This document shows positions 9,620-15,000 of a DNA stretch of 15,000 nt, piece by piece. The translations under genes were made by a program, and so were the position numbers. Under the pieces are notes generated by a model that worked only from the letters and a program-made list of their open reading frames with translations, was not told where the DNA came from and ran no database searches. Location of the stretch: NCBI GenBank assembly GCA_009663005.1, contig CM018894.1:6594086-6609085 (forward strand). The letters are read 5' to 3'. Position 1 is the stretch's first letter, and every line of letters begins with the position of its first letter. This stretch comes from Actinidia chinensis. Its lineage: Eukaryota > Streptophyta > Magnoliopsida > Ericales > Actinidiaceae.

Positions 9620-9642
9620 CACATGGGAAATCATCCCATGTG
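9620..9642. other. Conserved inverted repeat (hairpin) in the element A LTR
   Basis: CACATGGGA and TCCCATGTG are perfect 9-bp arms around AATCA. The second copy at 13169-13188 keeps ACATGGGA/TCCCATGT around AATA. It lies just upstream, on the minus strand, of the possible TATA region. Confidence 0.7.
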
Positions 9643-9702
9643 GCTTTCCCCATTGTCCCTTCCGGTGTTTCCTTTTTCTTGTCATTTTTAAAACTGTTAG
9701 CA

Positions 9703-9881
9703 TTCGAACGCTCCTTTTAGGCATTCGGGACGCTAAGAGTTCCGAACGTCCCTTTAGGCGTTCGAACTCTAATAAGGAATTTTTTGCATCTGCATTCGAA
9801 CTCTCTTGCTACAGTTCAAACTGCAGAGACTTGAAAACGTGCATTTGGGAATAGCTTCGAACTCCCTATGGGACGTTCGAA
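9703..9881. repeat. Cluster of GCGTTCGAAC-type palindromic repeats in U3 of element A LTR
   Basis: The palindrome TTCGAA occurs at 9703, 9761, 9795, 9856 and 9876, usually inside GCGTTCGAACTC or GCATTCGAACGC. Near misses add to the count (TCCGAACGTC at about 9740, GGGACGCTAAG). A further exact site is at 9117. Copy 2 has six between 13271 and 13415 and one at 12734. One exact site is expected per ~4 kb in random DNA. Confidence 0.75.
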
Positions 9882-10044
9882 CGCCAAGAGGAAACTGGGT
9901 GAAAATTTAAAGTTTTAAAGTCTTGAATTTACTCTAACTTATTTTTGGTCCTTTTTGACTCTTAAGTCTCTAATACGTTACTTAATTGGCATACACGTCG
10001 TGCTCCTTATGATTTATGAAATTTACGGATTCGGGGTATTTTAT

Positions 10045-11113
10045 CTTCCCTATCTCATTTCTTCTATGAAAGCAAGTCGCTTGATTCGAAAGGGAAGTTA
10101 AGCATTCTTATGTAGTATTATCGATACGCATGTCTCCCTACCGTCCTTATAGGATATTCATGTTGTCCGGGATTTTTTCGATATTTTTCAAGACGAAATA
10201 CCGGGTTCCTTAGTAGACCAAGAGATTGAATTTCTCATAGATCTATATCCGAGTACTAGACCTATTTCTAAAGCCCCTATTGTATGTCGCCTTTAGAGTT
10301 GAAGGAATTGAAGGTTCAACTCCAAGATCTGTTGAATAAGGAATTTATTCGTCCTACCATTTCGCCATGGAGTGCTCCTATATTGTTTGTACGGAAGAAG
10401 GATGGAATGAATGCGACATGCATTATTATCAAGAATTGAACAAGTCAACCTTAAGAACAGTAACCCCATTGACAAGGGTAAGATGATTTGTTCGATCAAC
10501 TTCAATACGCCCAAGTATTCTCTAAGATTGATCTAAAGATCAGGTTATCACCACCTAAAGTTAGAGCCGCGGTGAGAGAAACAGCTTTTAGAACTTATCT
10601 AGACATTATGAGTTTTTTGTCATCCATTTGGAGTTATTAACGCGCAGCCGCACTTCTATATTTGATGAATTGGGTATTCCAACCTTCCTTGATGATTTTT
10701 GTTTTATGTATTTATTGATGATATCTTGTGTATTCTAAGAATTTTGTAGAACATGAGCATCATTTGAGGGATGATTTTTGTCAAAACCTTGCGAGTAGAG
10801 GTTGTTATGCCAACTAAAGAAGTGGCGAGTTTTGCTCTCAAGTTGAGTGTGACTTTTTTGGACCCATCATTGTGTGGATGGAGTGTCCATTGGATCCTCC
10901 ACAAGTCAAGCCATCGTGGAATTGGGCCGAGGTCAATGAATTGTGACTGAAGGCATAAGTTTCATGGTTTAGCAAAGTACTTATCAGGAGAGTTTTTAAA
11001 AGATTTTCTAGAATTGCACTCCTTTGACACAACTTATGCGAAGAATTTTCCCTTTCGAATGGATGAGAAACGAGAGAATATTTTAGATATTGTAAGACAT
11101 GAAGTAGTATCTT
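10045..11113 (+). pseudogene. Chromovirus-like pol fragment of element B: linker and RT (copy 1)
   Basis: Translation begins mid-protein with PYLISSMKASRLIRKGS-like codons right after the A LTR. It continues with [19 protein letters not shown] (10222-10278), [42 protein letters not shown] and QVFSKIDLKSGYHHLK. The catalytic FIDDIL motif is at 10711-10728 with its two Asp intact, followed by an EHEHHL-type stretch and the thumb region (SFMV..; PLTQL near 11025). Frames change roughly every 30-100 bp. RT copies element RNA into DNA. gag, the protease and the 5' LTR of B are not present here. They should lie on the far side of element A, outside the window. The fragment ends where similarity to copy 2 stops (11113). 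Confidence 0.85.
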
Positions 11114-12030
11114 CACACCAATTGTAGCGTGGTCGCGGTACAATCGTTTACTTGTTGCTTAACACCACATATCATCACAAACCGCTGGACAAATCTGAGA
11201 GGGACGATCCAAATATTAGAGGATATGTTAACGACAATGTGTGTTGGACTTTCAGGGTAGTTGGGAAGTCATCTATCATTGGTCGAATTCCGCGTATAAA
11301 CAATAGCTACCATCAAGCATCTCGAGAATGGCACCTTAAGGAGGCCTTGTATAGTAGGCCATGTAATCGCCTTGTGTTGGACCGAGTTGGGTTGAGGCAA
11401 ACCGTTGTGGGAACCGAGTGTAGTAGCTGAGGATAGCTGAAATCATGGGTTTTGATTCGCAGAGACTTAAGGCCTGCGCAAAGCACCACAGAGAAGGTCA
11501 TGGTAATTCGTGCAACCTTATTGACCGCTCACAGCGTCAAAAGAAGTTGATGCCGATCGACGTATACTACCGTTATCAGTTTGAAGTGGGAGATCATGTG
11601 GTTTCTCAAGATATCACCCCGTCGGGTTTCATAGATTGGGACGTGGGGTACACCTATTACCCCGCGCTAACAATTGGGTCCGTTCGATATCATAGAGCGT
11701 ATTGGGGAAGTTGCGTATCTTTTGGCATTACCACCAAAACTAATCGGTGTTCACGACGTGTTCCCATGTTTCCTTGTTGACAAAATAGAACCGGATCCGT
11801 CACATTGCTTAGTGGTCCAAATTATAGCTTGAGACCGATGCCTCTTTCCGAGGTGACCAATACGGGTGGCATGGATTCTATGGAGAAAGTGTTACGGGGT
11901 AAAACTATCCTCCTAGTGAGGATTTGGGGTTGTTGGAAAACTTTGGTCGAGGAGTCACATGGGAAAAGGAGGACGAGATGAGAGAGAAGTAATCCGAACT
12001 TATTTTGCCACTTAAATTATGTGAGTATTT
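11114..12030 (+). pseudogene. Integrase C-terminal part with chromodomain-like tail of element B
   Basis: From about 11158 the codons give LNTTYHHKPLDKSERDD, a worn form of the HPQTDGQSER motif in the integrase core. Next come NNSYHASI-like and EALYSRPC (about 11305-11365). The C-terminal GPY/F-type region reads YQFEVGDHVV (11577-11606), IGPFDIIERIGEVAYLLALP with frameshifts, and KLIGVHDVFP (11737-11766). The tail EKVLRGKTILLVR (about 11885-11923) followed by WEKEDEMREK-like codons, again frameshifted, is the chromodomain-like end of Tekay-type chromoviruses, used to direct insertion. The RNase H and the first two thirds of integrase are missing, so a deletion joins RT to this part at about 11113. 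Integrase inserts the new DNA copy. Confidence 0.8.
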
Positions 12031-12167
12031 TTTTTATATTCGCAATCTTTCTTGGTTTTGTGTAGTACCTCAAGTTGGCATACGTGCAGATACATGTTGC
12101 CTACTTGCATACTATAGTTGATTGTTAATTCATGACAACTTGAATTTTTGAGAGCAAATTTTTTTTT
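12031..12167 (+). other. 3' untranslated spacer of element B
   Basis: Between the last pol-like codons and the polypurine tract lies an AT-rich stretch with a poly-T run (12159-12166). No reading frame or motif is seen. Such a spacer is normal. Confidence 0.5.
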
Positions 12168-12179
12168 AAGGAGGGAGGA
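12168..12179 (+). other. Polypurine tract of element B
   Basis: AAGGAGGGAGGA immediately precedes the LTR start and follows a T-run, the classic layout for second-strand priming in plant Ty3/gypsy elements. It confirms the plus orientation of B and that 12180 begins a 3' LTR. Confidence 0.85.
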
Positions 12180-12704
12180 TTAAGGCCCGTATATATGTTT
12201 TTTATCACTTTCATGAAATAATTTGAGACTTTATTTTGGAAATTTCAAAATTACGAAGTTGACATTTAAAACATTAAAAATTAGAGTTTTGGGGATCCAT
12301 TTGGTTTACACAAGTGAATGAGGGTATTATGTAATTTACCTTTTAAATTGAAAAGAGATGGGGAGAAAAAAAAAGAGGATAAATCATTCTCCCCCCAAAT
12401 CTGCCGCTCCCCTCTCTCTCTCCACTCCCCACATTTTTTTCTTCACCTCCAACCTCCAAAAACACTCCATACTCAAAATACTTCAAGACCAAGATCAAAA
12501 CTATTCTAACGCGCATTGTAGATCGAATCGCCACTCTTTCAACCTTGAGCTCAAATTCGGGATTTAGGGTTGTTGAAGGCTAGGGCTTTGATTTTTGGTG
12601 GATTGCTAGCAAAATCCTTGAGGTAGGGAAAATTTCTACTTCCTCTATCTTCATTTAATGATTGTGCTTCATTTTCAAGTTTAATTTCGTACGTGGGTTG
12701 GATT
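12180..12704 (+). repeat. 3' LTR of element B, truncated after ~525 bp
   Basis: It starts T(G)TAAGGCCCGTATATATG, with the G apparently lost, and aligns with the first ~545 bp of the solo LTR at 6934. The match stops after GTGGGTTGGATT (12693-12704). The remaining ~1.3 kb of the LTR is missing, replaced by a 28-bp repeat and then element A LTR sequence. The CT-rich stretch at 12392-12450 corresponds to that at 7147-7210. The short open frames here on both strands lie in this tract and are not genes. Confidence 0.8.
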
Positions 12705-12732
12705 GTAGCAAAATCCTTGAGGTAGGGAAAAT
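12606..12732. repeat. 28-bp direct repeat at the broken end of the B LTR
   Basis: 12606-12633 and 12705-12732 are identical over 27 bases (only the first base differs), offset 99 bp. The second copy is exactly at the join between the B LTR and the A LTR fragment. The solo LTR has this sequence only once (near 7375-7402). Confidence 0.85.
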
Positions 12733-13574
12733 GTTCGAACGCTTGGCGTTCGTGTAGGATCACTGCGGTTTGACAGTGTGAATAGTAACTGAGATCGAAG
12801 TTTTTACCAAACTATACCAATTTAAACTCCAATTTCTTTCTGAAAACTCATAGAATACTAAATACAACTTAAGAGAACTATATACTTCAATTTCAAACTA
12901 AGTAACCATAACTCACAAGGGATCTAAGTTAAAACCAAACTAAAACCACAACTATACAATACATAATTCATGTGCCTTTAAGGTATATACCTCTCTTAAA
13001 ACGGAGTTGAGCTTCTACTGGCAGAAAATTAACATTCACAAGCTTTCCCTTCCTCTTTTTCTCTTCTTCCTCTATTTCTTCTCTTTTTCTTCTCTCTTTC
13101 TCCGTATGGTGTTTGTATTATGGTGTGGTGGAGGAGTGTTTGTGTATATGTGTATATGTTTGTGAGCAACATGGGAAATATCCCATGTGCTCCCCATTGT
13201 AACTCCGGTGTGCTTTTCTTGTCATTTTCATGTTGGCATTTAACGCTCCTTTAGGCGATCGACGCGGAAGTTCGAAAGGCCTTTAGGCGTTCGAACTCTA
13301 AGAAGGATTTTGAATCTGGCGTTCGAACTCTCTTGCTTACAGTTCGAAAACATTTGCGAAGATTGAAATCTGCATTTTTGGCTTTAGCGTTCGAACTCCC
13401 ATATGGACGTTCGAACGCAAGAGGAAAAACTGGGCGGAAAATTTAAAGTTTTAAGGTCTTGAATTTACTCTAACTTAAATTTTGGTCCTTTTTGACTTTA
13501 AGTCTATAATACGTTACTTATTGGCATACACGTCGGTCCTTACGTTTATGAAATTTACGGATTCGGGTATTACA
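12733..13574 (-). repeat. Element A LTR fragment, second copy (first ~840 bp of U3/R)
   Basis: It matches about 9149-10044 throughout, including the CT-rich tract, hairpin and TTCGAA cluster. The end at 13574 reads GGGTATTACA on plus, so the minus strand starts TGTAATACCC, a clean LTR terminus. This defines the A LTR start better than the first copy (TATTTTAT at 10044). The inner part of the LTR and the rest of element A are absent; the join at 12733 leads into the B LTR. Confidence 0.8.
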
Positions 13575-14622
13575 CTTCGCTATCTCATTTCTTCTATGAA
13601 GCACGTAGCTTGATTCGGAAAGGAAGTTAAGCATTCTTCTGTAGTCTTATCGATATGCATGTTCCCCACCATTCCTTATAGGATATTCAGTTGCGGGATT
13701 TTCCGATGTTTTTCCAGCGAATTACCGGGTTCTTAGTAGCCCAAGAGATTGAATTTCTCAAGATCTAAAATCCGATACTAGACTATTTCTTAAAGCCCTA
13801 TTGGTATGTCGCCTTTAGAGTGAAGGAATTGAAGGTTCAACTCCAAGACTGTTAATAAGGAATTTATTCGTCTACCATTTTGCCCATGGAGTGCTCCTAT
13901 ATTGTTTACGGAAGAAGGAGGGAACTATGCGATATCATAATATCGAGAATTAAAAAAATTCACCGTTAAGAACAAGTACCCATGCCAGGGTAGATGATTT
14001 GTTACGATCAACTTCCAAGGCGCCCAAGTGTTTCTCTAAGATTGATTAAGATCAGGTATCCACCAAATAAAAGTTAGAGCCACGGCGTAGGTAGAGAAGA
14101 CAGCTTTTAGAACTAGATATGGACATATGAGTTTCCTGTCATGCATTGGAGTTATGAACGCTCAGCCGCATTCATGGATTGATGATTGGGTATTCCAACC
14201 CTTATTGAATGAATTGTGTATAGATTTACGAGATATCTTAGTGGTTTCTCTAAAAGTTTTGCAGAAACATGAAGGCAACACTAAAGGATGATTTTGCAAA
14301 CCTTGCGGAGTATGAGGTTGTATGCCAAACTAAAGAAGTGCGAGTTTGGGCCATCTCTAAGTGTGACTTTTTTGGGACACATCATAGTGTGGTTGGAGTG
14401 TCCGTTGATCCTCACAAGATCGAAGCCATCGGAATTAGACGAGGTCAATGAATGGACTGAAGTCATAAGTTTCATGGGTTAGCAGGTGTGTATATCGGAG
14501 ATTTGTAAAGATTTTTCGAGAATTGCAACTCCTTGACACAACTTACGCGGAAGAATGGTCCTTTCTGAAATGGAATGAGAAACAAGAGAAGGTTTCAGAT
14601 ATTGAGAAACGAGTAGTATCTT
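12733..14622. repeat. Large direct repeat, copy 2 of 9149-11113
   Basis: Same order and orientation as copy 1, with many 1-base indels. The alignment ends near 14622, where copy 1 has its RNase H/integrase deletion. Copy 2 thus shows the ancestral order of pol, while copy 1 shows more of the A LTR. Confidence 0.85.
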
Positions 14623-15000
14623 TACCGATTTTAGCCTTACCTTCCAGAAAAACCGATGGTTTACGATTTTATAGTGATGCTCATCGAGGATTAGGATACG
14701 TATTGATGCAACATTTAAAGGTGGATTGCCTATGCTTCGGACAGGTTGAGACCGCATGAGAAGAATTCTGACCCATGATTTAGAATTAGCCGCAGTGGTT
14801 TTTGTGTGGAAGATTGGATACACTATTTGTATGGTCACATGTTAAATTTTCACGATCATAAGAGCTTGAACGTACTTGTTACTCAGAAAAGAATGCACAT
14901 GAGACAAAAAAAGGATGGCTTGAATTGATCAAAGACTACGATATCTCATTTAGTATCACACAGGAAAGGCAACGTTGTAGACAACGCTTTAATCGGATGT
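13575..15000 (+). pseudogene. Chromovirus-like pol fragment of element B: linker, RT, RNase H (copy 2, runs off the edge)
   Basis: It begins mid-protein with YLISSMK-like codons and repeats the RT blocks of copy 1 (EIEFL near 13745; [19 protein letters not shown] near 13890). At the catalytic site the codons read IDLRDILVVS (14223-14252) instead of FIDDIL, so the double Asp is broken here by mutation or read error. The thumb (LYAKLKKCEFG, SFMG) follows, and then RNase H: PILALPSRKTDGLRFYSDAH (about 14626-14685), RGLGYVLMQH, and LELIKDYDIS (about 14921-14950). The YHPGKANVVADAL-type end appears in frameshifted form at the edge. RNase H removes RNA from the hybrid during reverse transcription. 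Integrase should follow beyond 15000. Confidence 0.85.

Larger units (their letters stand above)
5680..10044 (-). repeat. 5' LTR of element A, ~2.5 kb, interrupted by a solo LTR
   Basis: On the minus strand it begins at about 10044 with TGTAATACCCCGAATCCG (clearest in the second copy, ending at 13574) and ends GGGCCCGTGACA at 5680, next to the initiator-Met primer site. Inside are, in its direction, a U3 with TTCGAA palindromes, a hairpin, a purine-rich leader (CT-rich on plus, about 9476-9556), a splice-donor-like CAGGTGAGT, and a ~250-bp tandem duplication. The 1.86-kb solo LTR of family B (6934-8796) lies within it; without that insert the LTR is ~2.5 kb, long for the superfamily but like Del/Tekay chromoviruses. 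The stretch 5700-6550 holds no gene. Joining 5680-6933 and 8797-10044 into one LTR is inferred from the repeat pattern and the two ends. Confidence 0.7.
9149..11113. repeat. Large direct repeat, copy 1 (A-LTR part plus B pol part)
   Basis: The block aligns along its whole length with 12733-14622, including the junction between the element A LTR and the element B pol (10044/10045 versus 13574/13575). Differences are many, mostly single-base gains and losses. On the left, copy 1 goes on into more of the A LTR (8797-9148), while copy 2 jumps to the B LTR. On the right, copy 1 jumps into the integrase end, while copy 2 goes on into RNase H. Confidence 0.85.

Noticed and set aside
9405..9724. Overlapping open frames on both strands, Lys/Glu/Arg-rich or Phe/Ser-rich
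   Set aside because: They come from the CT/GA-rich leader tract of the A LTR and are low complexity.
5680..10044. Host promoter or non-coding RNA gene between the minus- and plus-strand coding remnants
   Set aside because: The boundaries, the primer site and the second copy at 12733-13574 identify it as an LTR with an inserted solo LTR.
6934..12704. 6934-8796 and 12180-12704 as the two LTRs of one intact element B
   Set aside because: Sequence just after 8796 is element A LTR, with no primer site or gag, and the A tandem unit is split at exactly 6934/8796. The first LTR is therefore a separate solo insertion.

Overview
This window looks like repeat-rich, intergenic DNA from a flowering plant. 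It is AT-rich, shows no intact gene, and is built almost entirely from broken Ty3/gypsy LTR retrotransposons. Two plant-typical lineages can be named from the sequence. One is chromovirus-like: gag zinc knuckle, protease, reverse transcriptase (RT), integrase with a C-terminal chromodomain-like tail, and an initiator-Met tRNA primer site. The other is Tat/Athila-like, recognised by an Asp-tRNA-type primer site beside LTRs that start TGATT and end AATCA. The species cannot be named from this window.

Layout. (1) 1-3429, minus strand, 'element C' (Tat/Athila-like). It comprises a leader with a ~122-bp tandem array at the left edge (1-622), the primer binding site (623-642), a complete-looking ~1.5-kb LTR (648-2144), a purine-rich tract (2145-2155), about 1 kb of non-coding 3' internal sequence (2156-3184), and the first ~245 bp of a second LTR (3185-3429). 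(2) 3430-10044, minus strand, 'element A' (chromovirus-like). A decayed gag-protease-RT region (3430-5530) is cut off inside RT by C. It is preceded in its own direction by an initiator-Met primer site (5664-5676) and a long 5' LTR (5680-10044). That LTR is interrupted by a separate 1.86-kb solo LTR of family B (6934-8796). (3) 10045-12704, plus strand, 'element B' (chromovirus-like). It has RT, then a deletion removing RNase H and most of integrase, then the integrase end with chromodomain-like tail, a polypurine tract, and a truncated 3' LTR. (4) 12733-15000: a second copy of the A-LTR/B-pol block (copy of 9149-11113), this time continuing through RNase H to the window edge.

Reading the junctions gives an order of events. 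A jumped into the pol region of B. C jumped into the RT of A. A B-family element jumped into A's LTR and left a solo LTR. A segment carrying the A/B junction was then duplicated, either in the genome or by an assembly error. The A/B junction is the same in both copies, so the duplication came after the A insertion. All coding remnants carry many frameshifts. The two copies of the duplicated block differ largely by single-base indels, which suggests that part of the damage may be uncorrected long-read error rather than true decay.

No host gene, tRNA, rRNA, CRISPR array or new defence or metabolic system could be supported. The points most worth a second look are the tandem LTR structure of C, the duplicated junction with its 28-bp repeat, the cluster of TTCGAA palindromes in A's LTR, and the untranslated-region tandem repeats.
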